In this document: one piece after another, positions 11,471 through 25,784 of the stretch | How the letters are laid out: the number at the start of each line of letters is the position of its first letter | How positions within the stretch are numbered: position 1 is the stretch's first letter | NCBI GenBank assembly: GCA_914767715.1 | Contig: OU612070.1 | Coordinates: 4,421,501-4,481,500 of the forward strand | DNA from: Membranipora membranacea | Taxonomy: Eukaryota > Bryozoa > Gymnolaemata > Cheilostomatida > Membraniporidae | Length of the DNA: 60,000 nt | Direction: 5' to 3' | Translations under genes and position numbers: made by a program | Notes under the pieces: generated by a model | Database searches by the model: none | What the model was told of the DNA's origin: nothing | What the model saw: only the letters and a program-made list of their open reading frames with translations

Positions 11471-12581
11471 GCCTTCTTGTCCCTCACACCAACATGTTTG
11501 CTAATGACTTCAAATGGTCTTTTAGGATCAATCCACTAACATTCATGGACAATTCAATTTCTGATGCTGCATGTGTTGATATATAAAGATATCTATTATG
11601 GCTGATGCTATGCTTGCCAGGCTAACAGATACAGCTATTAGCAAAGGGGGAGAATATCTAGCGGTATGATTTGCTGAAAGAATGTGCGCTAGGTAGTGTG
11701 AAACTTATAGGGCAGGTTCAAAGCACTGACATAATCATAAAAAGAAATTAAAGAAAATCATAAAAAATAAACATCATTGTTACTGCAAATCAAAATGTAC
11801 AAATGTATCAAGTAACATGGTAGGAGAACTCACCTCATAGGCTGTATCAGTTTCTAGAGTGGAGAGCGGACCCTCATAATAGCATACTACTGACGTGATT
11901 AACTTTAAAACTGTAATGTCTTTGAGTTTTGCTCCACAATCATGTATTGATATACAAACGTACTTAATTCTTTCGAACAGAGATATATTTTGTATATTTT
12001 TTACAGTTTTGTGTTTAGGCGCACTCAAACAATATACAAAACGACAACGGTAAAACATAATTATAAGCTCAGTTCAAAGTTGTGAGCTAATGTCTGATCA
12101 AAATTATATCATTTCAGTCAACTAATAATAGCCTTGACATGGGGATGGTTGCTTTTCTGCTGTCTCTGACACAGCCAAAACTGAAACAGATTAATTCAGC
12201 GTGCCTGTTGTAGTCAATTATGGCCATGCAACTATTTCTTAAGCATCAAGAAAATGTCTCAGATTGCCTGTCAATGTTCAAACATCGTTCCTCCTGCATC
12301 GACCCCCGGCCGTAGCATATTTAAACAGGGGATAAGTGAGGCTAAGAAGGGGGCGAGGACATGGCTTCTATTAAGGAAGAGAATCACATGAAAAAAAAAC
12401 AGCACGATGCTTATGAATGGATAATACACAGATTATATCACACAATGCTCAAAGATAACATGTATATTATATGTAGAGCAGAAGATTTCAGCCTATTCTC
12501 ATTCTAATATGTAAATGATAAATGTTCATAGTGCGCATTATTCGTTGGGTCTGATGCGTCCATGGTTTCATATTAGAAAAG

Positions 12582-16724
<4,143 letters not shown>

Positions 16725-17850
16725 CTCCAGAGTGATTTACTGCAACGACAAGAAATTGAAAAGTTCAATTATGACAATATTACCACATAGATTCATTGTC
16801 AATAAAAGATATGGACGATAATAGTATGATTGCCACTATTTGTATAATCTCTTTGTACCATACCTGAACACTTTTATCCGATGATGAGACTTGTTTACCT
16901 GAGTATCGCAGGTCTTGTGAATTATCAGCTAGGCAGGCAAGTGCGCTACCTCAAAATCACACAACTGGTATCAAATCAACACAGAGAGCAGATATACATT
17001 TTCCAGTAATCGGTCATTGAAAAAACTTTCTCAGAAAGTCCCATGAGGGATTTGTTCCAGTAAAATTGATTGTGATCACCCTGAAAAACATATTGACAAT
17101 ATGACAGTTTAATGAATTGCTTATTTTACAAAAACAATAAAATCATCATTTATTCATGATACAAGGGGGGATCATTGCTGTTTGACGCTAGCCTGGGCAG
17201 GCTGTCGGGCAAAAGATTTATAACACCCATGAGTATGACCATGTTAAGGTCAAGGTCATGGTCATACTCATGAAATACAAGGCCACCAACCAAACCAAAA
17301 AAAACAAATCCAGTGGCCGCATGAACAAGGCTAGTTTGTCGCTCTGTCTCTCATTGTTTTAGTTTGATCAGCAATGTTATTCATCAATTTCAACTGTAAA
17401 CAAATATCAAGTCCAATATTCATAAAACTAAAGCAGTCTTTTGAGAACAGGCATAACCATCCTCACTAAGAATAAAAAGGGCAACATAGGACACTAGCTA
17501 TAGATGTTCAATAAAATCACAATGCATCAAATTATTCATTGCAAACGCAATCGATCTCTTACTGTGATATAATGATAACATCCTGTAAGTCATACCATCA
17601 TCCCCATACTGAGCTATTTTAGAGCCCAGATGGCCATTAATCAACATCTCCCTGTCAGAGTCCTGTCCATGTTTTCAGATATAATTTATGAAAACTTTTG
17701 CAACTATAATTATCAGCATGTCATGTCTTTCGATTTTAACTCTCAACTTGCGAGTTATCTGCCCATTTTCAACGTGACACAATTGATATACGACTTAACC
17801 AGTTACCAAGGTATTTCATTTTATATCCCAAGCTTAGGCTGTAAAGGATC
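16725..17850. repeat. Upstream region of copy A, counterpart of 9938-11470
   Basis: Non-coding sequence sharing many blocks, in the same order, with the region upstream of copy B. It includes the palindromic segment at 17228-17272 and an open frame from 17630 that has no recognisable product. A TA-repeat at 16240-16285 lies just inside the first intron of copy A. Confidence 0.6.
17228..17272. repeat. Perfect 16-bp inverted repeat with 13-bp loop
   Basis: The arms catgagtatgaccatg (17228-17243) and catggtcatactcatg (17257-17272) are exact reverse complements around ttaaggtcaaggt. The AAGGTCAAGGTCA-like centre resembles nuclear-receptor half-sites (AGGTCA), which is only suggestive. It is located about 500 bp upstream of copy A's start. 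Confidence 0.75.
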
Positions 17851-17989
17851 CTTTACCCAAACACCAACAGATTTGACATTTATTGTTTCAATGATAAATC
17901 CAGAAGGGACACATTATACAGCTAAAGTGAGGCATTTACTTGTTTGTGACAATAAACATCCAATTCTAATCTTTTATCATGTAATATTG

Positions 17990-19940
17990 GATGCCCCCAA
18001 GGATGTGTGTTATTGCCTATATTATTGTTCTTGATATCAATCATCATCATTGGCTGTCCTTCGTATGAAGATGACTTCTTGTGAACCATGCCTCTCCATC
18101 GGCATCTGCTTCTGCTGAGGGATTGCCAGCTACCAACAGGAATCTTTTTATCTTTGAGGTTTCTCTTCACCGTGACCTTGAACCTCAGCCTGGGTCTGCC
18201 AATACCACGTACACCTTCTTTAAGCTGAGAGTACAGGATTTGTTTGGGTAGTCTGGAGTCATCCATCCTGTGTATATGACCAGCCCATCTCAAGTTTTTC
18301 TGAATAAGGAGTTCATACATGCTGGGAAGAAAAAGGCATGCATTTTGTATTAGTTTCACATCGGTATCAGAGTCGAGAATGGATGTCCAGTCATCTATCA
18401 GTTGCAGAATTGCATCGGTGGTACTGAGTCTCTGTTGGTAGGCATATTGATTAGAATTGATTACTTCTGCTAGGTGAGATTTCATTATGGATATAATTAC
18501 TTCCTCAATTAGTTTGCCGAGATGGAATAATAGGCTGATAGGTCGGTAATCCTTGTATGTAGATGGTGTTTTATTCTTAGGGATTGGTACTACTTGCGCC
18601 TTTTTCCAAAAATCAGGGAAAGAGTTGTTTTCCAGGGCACAGTTAAAAATGTTATGTAGTGGAATAACTATATCTTCTATGCCTTCCTTAGATATCCACG
18701 TAGGGAAGTCTTCATTTGATGTAGCTTTTGAAGTATCTAGTTTTTTCATGAGGAATTTGACTTCCCCTAAACTTACATGGTCTAGCTTGTAGGTGTTAGC
18801 AGTTACAAGTGCAGAGTTCGAGGTAGCTCGTATTCCCCCCCCCCCCCCCGACTTCTACATAGTAAGAGTTGAGATTTTCACAGAAAGTGTGATTAGATAG
18901 CTTGGTGTCGTCAATGAACACATGTGTTGATGATTGTTGTTGTCTAGTTTTGTTTGTCAGCTTTTCTATAGTGTCCCACCAGGCTTTAGTGTTTTGTTTT
19001 GTCTGAGGAATCGTTGACAGATTTTTCTCAGCAGTTTGTGTGATGGGCAGCCTTTACGGTATGCCTTATTTTTGGCACATTTATTTAGTGTGTCGCTCAT
19101 CCAGGGAGGTTTGTCAAAACGAGCTTTGGTGGTTTTTATAGGGTAGTGTTTGTCAAGAATATTAGATATTGTTGTGGTCATTAAATAAACTTTGGTGTTT
19201 ATATCCTGGGCATTTAGTACTGAGGACCAAGACTGTTCAGCTAATTCCTTCAGAACCAAAAGTTTGCGAGGGAGGGTGACAAGTCTCTCTTGTCTTTTGA
19301 CATAGCGGCTTGGTAGATTCCCTTCTCCCCGCAGCAGGATGCAACAGTGGTCATTGTTAGCGATCGGGGCCAGTTTGTCACAGTATTTGTATGATGGTAT
19401 GTCAGTCAGAATGAGGTCGAACATGGCATCTCCACGGGTGCTAAAATCAACTACATTTGATAGTCCAAATTGAGTAGCGAGTTCATCTATTGGCAATAAT
19501 TTTTATATTAAAATCACCACAGATTAGGAGTTGTGCACTCGCATGTCGTTTGGATAGTTTGAGGATGGTTGGTTGGATATATTCTAGTGTTGTCTCTTGT
19601 TCTGCACCAGGAGGATGGTAAATGCTGCATACAATATATGGCTTATGATGTCCTACACTTGTCAAGACCCAGAGTGCTGATACAGTTTTGGTTGAGTGAG
19701 AGGCTATGACTTTGGTTGTAAAGCTCTGATTGATGAAGATAGCAACACCTCCACCAATGCGATTTTTATGGTTGCAGAAATAGCTATTGAATCCATCAAT
19801 GTTTGTAGATTGTTCTTTGATATCATCAATCCAAGTTTCTGTCAGGCAGATTATATCAAGTTTGTGGGTGTGTGTGTTATAATTCATCAAGTTTCCAGTT
19901 GTTTAGTGACCTGCAGTTTGTGTATAGAATGACAGGATGG
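17990..19940 (-). mobile_element. Decayed LINE ORF2: APE endonuclease plus partially deleted reverse transcriptase
   Basis: The endonuclease starts near 19935 (YTNCRSLNNWKLDEL). It has DIICLTETWIDD, the GDFN motif (LLICGDFNIK) and a late ANNDH motif equivalent to SDH. It is broken by an in-frame TAA near 19885 and a frameshift near 19490. The RT follows from 18749 with SNEDFPTWISKEGI, VVPIPKNK and DYRPISLL, up to the STTDAI region. From about 18350 the frame jumps straight to the C-terminal tail LRWAGHIHRMDDSRLPKQIL and IGRPRLRFK, so the RT palm with its catalytic Asp pair is deleted. A (C)n run at 18832-18850 lies in the endonuclease-RT linker. The 3' end is near 18040 with an ATGATGATGA-type tail typical of L2/CR1-like elements. 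Nonfunctional. Confidence 0.85.
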
Positions 19941-20029
19941 CTCTTTGATGGCTTCAAGCCGCTTCATAGGGAGTGAACAGTCATTAAGAGAATTGTTATT
20001 GGAGTTATGATTTTTTAGTCATATGGAAC

Positions 20030-21039
20030 TTGTGGATGGTGAGCTAGTTTCATGGTTAGCCCTATTGAGGATAGTATTATATAACTTTATATACACTGGA
20101 CACTGAATAGAGGAGGAACGGTGGTTTCCTTTACAATTTACACATTTTGTTATCTCTTGACAATTCTCACCGTGATAAGTTTCGCCACAGTTGTGACATT
20201 TCTTGGTATTTGGACATGATGATGCAGTATGTTCGACTTGATGGCAATTGTAGCATCTTACTACAGCAGACTGGTTGAAGATATCAACAATGAATGTTAA
20301 GCCTTGTGATCTTATCCTTTCTTTGATAGCTTTGGTGAGGAGACCAGGTCACCAAAATTTACCTCGACTGCTCTGGTTGGCTTATTACCCTTTTGAATTC
20401 TTTTCACTGCTGCTCTACCGAATCCTCCATCTTCAAGGTCATTACAGAGTGTTTCATCAGAGATAAAGAGTGGTACCCCTTTGATGACTCCAATTGATTT
20501 GGGTACATTATGTTGTTGTTGTTGTATTACTCTCCTAGCCGATGACTTACCAAACAGTTCAGAGGACCATTTGGTGCACAGTGCAGAATCAACCATTCGT
20601 GTGTCTGTCAACTGAACGCAAAACCTTTTGAAGCAGTTAGTGCTACTCCTGCTGATTTTTTCAATGGTTGTATCACTGTCTAGACCTCCAATTGCTCTTC
20701 GTATAACATCATCGTTTGCAATGATGTCACCATCTTTTTCTACAATAACTACAATGTTCTTTTTGGGATCAAATATTATATTATGACGTCTTCTAGGTGG
20801 AGGCGTAGATGTGACTGATGTGACTGGTTTAACTGTGTCACCGCTAGGTTTGTTGTTTGTTTGTAAAGTGGCAGCGTATGAACTACGCAGAGAGACTGGT
20901 GATGATGGAGAAATTGCTGATCTTTTAGGTGTATTAATATCTCTGATTTCTTTACTGAGATTTGCATTTCATAGGAGAGATGCTGCACTTTTTTCTCTAG
21001 TGCATTAATTCTACCCAAGGCATTCAAGAGTCTGCCCAC
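20030..21039 (-). mobile_element. LINE ORF1: coiled-coil start, central domain and three CCHC knuckles
   Basis: It lies immediately 5' of the ORF2 remnant on the same strand. A short coiled-coil-like start (INALEKKVQHLSYEMQIS, near 21000) shifts frame. A long open stretch follows to 20312 (HNIIFDPKKNIVVIVEKDGD; FKRFCVQLTDTRM; FGKSSARRV), resembling an RRM-like ORF1 domain. A second frameshift near 20345 leads into three zinc knuckles: CYNCHQVEHTASSC (CX2CX4HX4C), CHNCGETYHGENC, and CVNCKGNHRSSSIQC. ORF1 proteins of this type bind the element RNA. Two frameshifts make this copy dead. Confidence 0.78.
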
Positions 21040-21296
21040 TGCTGGTAAAAAGCGTTATCTCATATTTCATTAATTCAGAGGTATCCAAATTTAGATTAAA
21101 TTTCCTTGAGAGTAAACAATTATAAATTAGTTTACATTGTCTCATTATGTCATTTCACTAATCCTTTATTTGATTTCCAAAATTTCCAAAAGAAGAACAT
21201 AGTTAGATAATTCATTTTCATTTAAATAAGGGATTAGTTGAATTGAGTTGAAATTATCAAAATATGAGATAACGCTTTTTACCAGCAGTGGGCAGA
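21031..21296. repeat. Perfect 37-bp inverted repeat with 192-bp spacer
   Basis: Positions 21031-21067 and 21260-21296 are exact reverse complements over 37 bp; homology stops sharply at both ends. One arm lies in the C-terminal part of the minus-strand ORF at 21166-21735, the other at the start of the LINE ORF1 region. The spacer (21068-21259) is AT-rich and non-repetitive. Such sharp inverted junctions can arise by twin priming during LINE insertion or by template switching. Confidence 0.85.
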
Positions 21297-21735
21297 GTTG
21301 TCTCTGAATGGCCTCGATTGTTGTCATCTGTGGTGGAATGTCAAGAATGTCGGTGGTAATCTTATCTTGACTTTCTTCTTCAGCCTCCATCGATTGATTT
21401 TCAGATCCCGCATCTTCAAAGCAATACTTTTTATTAATTGCTTCTTGCTCACCATCGCTGCCATCACTCAATGCTGTCCTCTTATTTCTCTTTAGGGATG
21501 AACTGTTCATAAAATGCTGACTTGGACTTGAATTCTGTCCTTCAAGTTTTTTGATGGCTTGACATCCCTTCATAACAGTATTATCAATTTGCGACTGCTG
21601 TTGAGCAAATACTTTGTGTCTGTTATGGCTGGTTATTTTCACATGATCATCTGATAACTTGCTGTTATCCACATCCATATGACTTGGGGATTGCTGTAAA
21701 TGGCAATGATCAGTGAAAGGTGTACAAGGGCTCAT
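21166..21735 (-). CDS. Unidentified 189-codon ORF next to the LINE
   Basis: It starts MSPCTPFTDHCHLQQSPSHM and is open to a stop at 21166. It is polar and Ser/Gln/Glu-rich with a basic LKRNKRTALSDGSDGEQE segment. Its end is more hydrophobic (LCPLLVKSVISYFDNF; NELSNYVLLLEILEIK). The frame extends upstream of this Met with degenerate repeats of ACQDAxHE type (ACQDAIHEMEGG, ACQDAVRGKIPNVDH) that connect to the minisatellite-encoded stretch. It could be the 5' ORF of the retroelement or a host gene into which the LINE inserted. No known domain is recognised. Confidence 0.35.
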   Translation of the reverse strand: MSPCTPFTDHCHLQQSPSHMDVDNSKLSDDHVKITSHNRHKVFAQQQSQIDNTVMKGCQAIKKLEGQNSSPSQHFMNSSSLKRNKRTALSDGSDGEQEAINKKYCFEDAGSENQSMEAEEESQDKITTDILDIPPQMTTIEAIQRQLCPLLVKSVISYFDNFNSIQLIPYLNENELSNYVLLLEILEIK

Positions 21736-22030
21736 GCAGTGATCAACATTAGGGATTTTACCTCTAACGGCATCCTGACAGGCAGCTCTTGCTTGATTTT
21801 CTGAGGCGTTGAGAAAATGCTGTAAATGGGTATCAGAGCATGTTGATTTCAGATACCTGCGGTGATCAATATTATGGCTGTTACATCCTTTCAGCTCATG
21901 AGTGGCATCATGACAGGTCTCAGAACAGGGTGACTTTTGGCTCGAGCTCTGTTGTCAACATTCAAGCTTTTACCACCTTCCATCTCATGAATGGCATCTT
22001 GACATGCATCTTGACATGCATCTTGACATG

Positions 22031-22387
22031 CAGCTCGCACGCAGCTCGCACGCAGCTCGCACGCAGCTCGCACGCAGCTCGCACGCAGCTCGCACGCAGC
22101 TCGCACGCAGCTCGCACGCAGCTCGCACGCAGCTCGCACGCAGCTCGCACGCAGCTCGCACGCAGCTCGCACGCAGCTCGCACGCAGCTCGCACGCAGCT
22201 CGCACGCAGCTCGCACGCAGCTCGCACGCAGCTCGCACGCAGCTCGCACGCAGCTCGCACGCAGCTCGCACGCAGCTCGCACGCAGCTCGCACGCAGCTC
22301 GCACGCAGCTCGCACGCAGCTCGCACGCAGCTCGCACGCAGCTCGCACGCAGCTCGCACGCAGCTCGCACGCAGCTCGCACGCAGCT
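22031..22387. repeat. 11-bp minisatellite (CAGCTCGCACG)n, about 32 copies
   Basis: Almost perfect tandem array of an 11-bp unit, preceded by three 12-bp units of gcatcttgacat type (about 21994-22030). As 11 is not a multiple of 3, three units encode 11 residues, and all three frames remain open. Minus-strand frames read ELRASCVRAAC repeats continuous with the flanking ORF (IQKTIELNS on one side). The GC-rich unit contrasts with the AT-rich surroundings. Its uniformity suggests recent expansion. Confidence 0.95.
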
Positions 22388-22868
22388 ATTTAGTTCGATT
22401 GTTTTTTGAATAGGCAAGTCTGACATGAAGTTGTCATACAGTGTCATAAAGAAATCAATATCTTTTCTTTTACCACCTGTACGGTTGACTAAGAAAGTAT
22501 TGGTAGTATGGTAGAGGTTGATTGTGAAATATGCGCAACTTTTGTTTTCCTTGTTTATCACATATACTCCTGCCGTGATCACATCTATTCAATTACTCAG
22601 TAAAGCAGTTTCGGAGATATTCATATGTTGCAGAATTATATTTACCTACTATCTGTGGGTCGTTTTCTTGTCCTTTAACACTTAGCTTGTCAGCGATACT
22701 GCTCTCTGCATTCAGTTGTTTTTTGTTAAGACAGGAAATTCTGTCTATGATATAAGGTAAAATCCTCGCTGTATGTGTCTCACCATTCTCTCCCATCCTG
22801 GCTTCTCGCCAGATGGCGAATGGACGGTACTGCGATGATATCTGTTGTTTTTTGATCAAATCTTTCAT
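22388..22868 (-). CDS. Unidentified two-exon ORF, possibly retroelement ORF1-like
   Basis: The first part starts MKDLIKKQQISSQYRPFAIW (near 22868) and includes HTARILPYIIDRISCLNKKQ. A candidate 76-bp GT-AG intron (about 22574-22649) joins it in phase to GVYVINKENKSCAYFTINLY and KRKDIDFFMTLYDNFMSDLP, which runs into the 11-bp repeat array. The pattern of an INLYHTTNTFLVN strand followed by a DFFMTLYDNF helix resembles segments found in ORFs of some invertebrate LINEs, but I cannot name the family. Same strand and order as the LINE downstream, so it may be part of the same or a neighbouring element. Confidence 0.3.
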
Positions 22869-23752
22869 GTACTTGGAATATTATATAATAACTAGTTAGT
22901 TTTACTAAAAAGTTTGCAGAGAGGTTTTATTTTTGTTGCTTACCACCTCGCTCACAACAATCTAACAACAGAGCCTTTTCAGTCGCATAAATTGTAATAA
23001 TTATGTCTACGACGTAATTACCAAAAAAACAAACAACTTCAACTTAAACTGTGTTATATAAATGATGCTACCATTGATTTGCACCCGATAGTGATGGTTA
23101 TGTGATGATACCTCGAAAAATTTTGATCAGATATTCAGTTTGAAAATTGCTTTACATTCTGATGGTAAATATTGGCCATGCAGTTACAGCCACAAACAAT
23201 CTGGTCAGGTTGAGAGAGGAGTAGCTCATATTGATCGATCGACAAGATGTCCAGATTAGCTTGTTACCAAAAATGCTAGAGCAACCGAAACAAAAACTTT
23301 CTTTGGTAGCTAAATTCCATTAATATTTAAAATATAATGCTTCACAGGACTCCAGAAATGACATGATCTATAATTGAACTCCACAGTTTGCGAGCATTAA
23401 TTATCTCAACAAATTCGGGCAGTTGAGATAGGCTACTGTGTGTGATATACAGTATATCATTAAATTGATATCTCTTGACTCCTGCATTATATCATCTTAT
23501 AATGTATATTATCATGTATAACATATATTTATAATATATTCTTATTTAGCTGAGATACAAACATGTAAAAGTTATCGTAAAAGTTTGTATAAATCATAAA
23601 TATCGGGTTCATCAATAAATATGCTATCATTGAAAAATTCACGCCAGGTAAAATGAAACTAAGGCACTCAATTCAAGGCACTGACATAAGCATTACATAT
23701 GCGGTACATGACACAATTTTATAACACCAATCACCCTTTGGCATCTGTTCAT
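22869..23752. other. Gene-free stretch
   Basis: AT-rich sequence with scattered short open frames only. A TATAAT/ATATTT-rich zone lies at about 23450-23545. I see no gene, RNA or clear repeat boundary here. Confidence 0.5.
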
Positions 23753-24390
23753 TCAATTACATATCACCCTAGCAATAGTTTGACATCGGTCAGCAGAACC
23801 ACCGACACTGGCGCAGTCATTTTGGTGTTCTTGTTGGGGCTTCTCAGTTGGCGGTTGCTCACATACTGTACCATCTCGTAAGCCAGAAAAATCATACTCA
23901 ATCCTGTCTTGGCACCCACGCTTCACTCTCAACACCGCAGACAGTTGACTCTGCCGTCTGTACCTCCCTGCATACTCGGCTGGATTTTTGGTGTTGCAGC
24001 GTGTTACTTTAATGACATCACATCTTCTGAGTAAGAAGCTCCTCTTCCTTCTAACCTCCACAACTGTTTCATTCTCTGGAGATGGCAGACTTGTGGCGGA
24101 GTACTCATATGACTCCACGGGTGTTGTGCTCGTCTCAGATACAGCCTGATTAGCACCACTTAAAAAAGTAGTGCATTCTATAGCATCCTATAGAAAAAAG
24201 CATCAGATTTTAGATCTATTCTAAATATCATACTTTTGATGCATCTGAATAACAAATTGACATACAAAAATCTTACCAGCTAACAGTTGGCATTGTCAAA
24301 TACACAACTTTGATTCTCTTTCATGGCGCCTTTGATTAATACCCCAGAAGTGAAAATAAGCTTCACTTCACCAATTTGTGTTGGGACTTC
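23753..24390 (-). pseudogene. Two coding-like exons of an unidentified Cys-containing, probably secreted protein; in-frame TAG
   Basis: The terminal exon 23753-24187 (145 codons with TGA) follows a TCTATAG acceptor. It contains RRKRSFLLRRCDVIKVTRCN, a furin-like RRKR site, and six Cys ending VICN. The preceding exon ends at 24277 before a GTAAGA donor and reads VPTQIGEVKLIFTSG and KENQSCVFDNANC. It then reads TAG (24280-24282) and CTG and joins in phase 0 to DAIECTTFLSG. Apart from this single TAG the two exons would form one frame. Either the TAG is a nonsense mutation or sequencing error, or the true donor is elsewhere. A further exon-like frame lies upstream near 24677-24887 (LREIFEHPSLFLSVHTGTKI). 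The family is not recognised. Confidence 0.45.
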
Positions 24391-24676
24391 ATGTAAAATA
24401 AAGGGGGTGAGTTAATGTTAGCTAGCTATAAATTCCCCCTTAAATTCCGTGCGAATAAGCAAACCTTTCCTCCTGGTAGTATTTATTAATTATTTAATTA
24501 GTTGTTGCTTCTTGCTCAGGTATAACCTGCTACTGTATAACCTGTGTAACTTGCACCTTAAGACAATCATTTATTTCACGCACCTGTTCAACAACGCGAG
24601 ATACTATCTCTCCTTGAGTCTAAAAAAGAGACACAACACCTAGACATTTAAGAATGTGATGAATACCTAACTAAAA

Positions 24677-24887
24677 TTACATTGAATTGCCCATAACGGC
24701 TTTCATTGTGATAAGCGCATGTAAATCAAGGAAAAGAGTGCTGACGCTCTTTCTGTGTAAGCAGTGACAGGTTTTTTTTACAAAAATGGAGTTTATGAAT
24801 ATTTTGGTGCCAGTATGCACAGACAGAAACAGACTTGGGTGCTCAAAAATTTCTCTCAAAACCAGATCAGTGTCATCAAATATCTTA
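24677..24887 (-). CDS. Exon-like open frame, possible part of the 23753-25502 gene
   Basis: After a TTTTTAG acceptor the frame reads KIFDDTDLVLREIFEHPSLF and on through a TGTKIFINSIFVKK segment and a CHCLHRKSV segment to a TAA at 24677. Hydrophobic beta-strand-like composition suggests real coding sequence. No convincing donor was fixed, so its 3' boundary and its link to neighbouring exons are unknown. Confidence 0.3.
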
Positions 24888-25442
24888 CTAAAAATGTAAT
24901 AAAAAATCCTCGCATTGAGAAAGCGAGGGCGGTGGTCACAATGCTTGCAGAACTATTATAAAAACCACATGCTTTTCCGCATGGATTTTCACTCAAAACT
25001 TCTGGGCTAATGGGTCAATCACATTCTTACTTTCACATTATATCCATCAATGTCTCAATGATTACAAATTGTAAAGTTTTGAGGGTGGATGCGCATAACT
25101 TCCTGAGATATAGCCAGATAAAAGATGCTCCTCTCGATTTCGTTTATTTGCTTGTTTTGATGGCTCCCTGCAGAACACATGACTTGTCACAACACAACCT
25201 TATTTCAGTCTAATGAAAGTATTGGCTGTTGTGATAATAGCTTTCATGGTAGCGATAAAGATAGCTTAGGAAATTACTCTTGCACTATTCTACAAATTTC
25301 CTGAATTTCCATGTGCACGATCCATCTGTGTAGCACTATATAGTTATGACAGCCCCAAAAGCACCCATCCCACAAATGAGCAGCCTCTGGAAGATATGCA
25401 TCTGGTGTCAAAAGTATGTAGGTCAACAATATTTTTACTCAC

Positions 25443-25502
25443 ACTCTGTATAGAAGTAAACATTAGACATCCCAGCAGACAGCTGACGGTAGAGTACAGC
25501 AT
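25443..25502 (-). CDS. Signal-peptide exon (20 codons) of an unidentified secreted protein
   Basis: ATG at 25502 opens MLYSTVSCLLGCLMFTSIQS, which ends exactly at a GTGAGT donor in phase 0. The short N-terminus, Leu/Cys/Met-rich core and small polar end are typical of a cleavable signal peptide, and a first exon ending there is common in secreted animal proteins. It would be the first exon of the gene whose later exons are seen at 24677-24887 and 23753-24390. The connecting exons were not found. Confidence 0.4.
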
Positions 25503-25784
25503 GGTTATCAAATTAGCTTTGATGGCTCCAAATTATGAGGGAATCAAATATTGTAATTCTCTTCAAATGAAGCAATGCACAATGGAGCTTAAGCTGTGGT
25601 GAGGGAAGCCTTTATAGTGGGTTAAGAGCTAAGCTTGATTGTGATTAATTACCAATCATGAGGTGAGGAGGAGGAACTACGTGATTTATTTTTCTTCAGC
25701 TATGACCTGTGCAGTAAGAGATATTTATTCTTGGCTTTTTTCTGGCAAACACTATACCTGTCTCCATCTCCAGACCGCTCTCAG

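Noticed and set aside
11780-12058. Exon-like minus-strand frame ending at a GTGAGT donor (LSTLETDTAYE)
   Set aside because: It has a good donor and coding-like composition, but no start context, acceptor partner or downstream exon could be found between the two duplicated genes.
17630-18034. 134-codon + strand frame upstream of copy A
   Set aside because: Its region is homologous to non-coding sequence upstream of copy B, where the frame is not kept. A short PQGCVLLP-like stretch near 17995-18030 resembles an RT motif but is shifted relative to the frame and too short to call.
22031-22387. CRISPR array
   Set aside because: The units are contiguous with no unique spacers, and the genome is animal.
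21891-22582. Cys/Arg/Ala-rich and Ser/His/Arg-rich repeat proteins
   Set aside because: They are translations of the 11-bp minisatellite; only the short flanks have protein-like composition.
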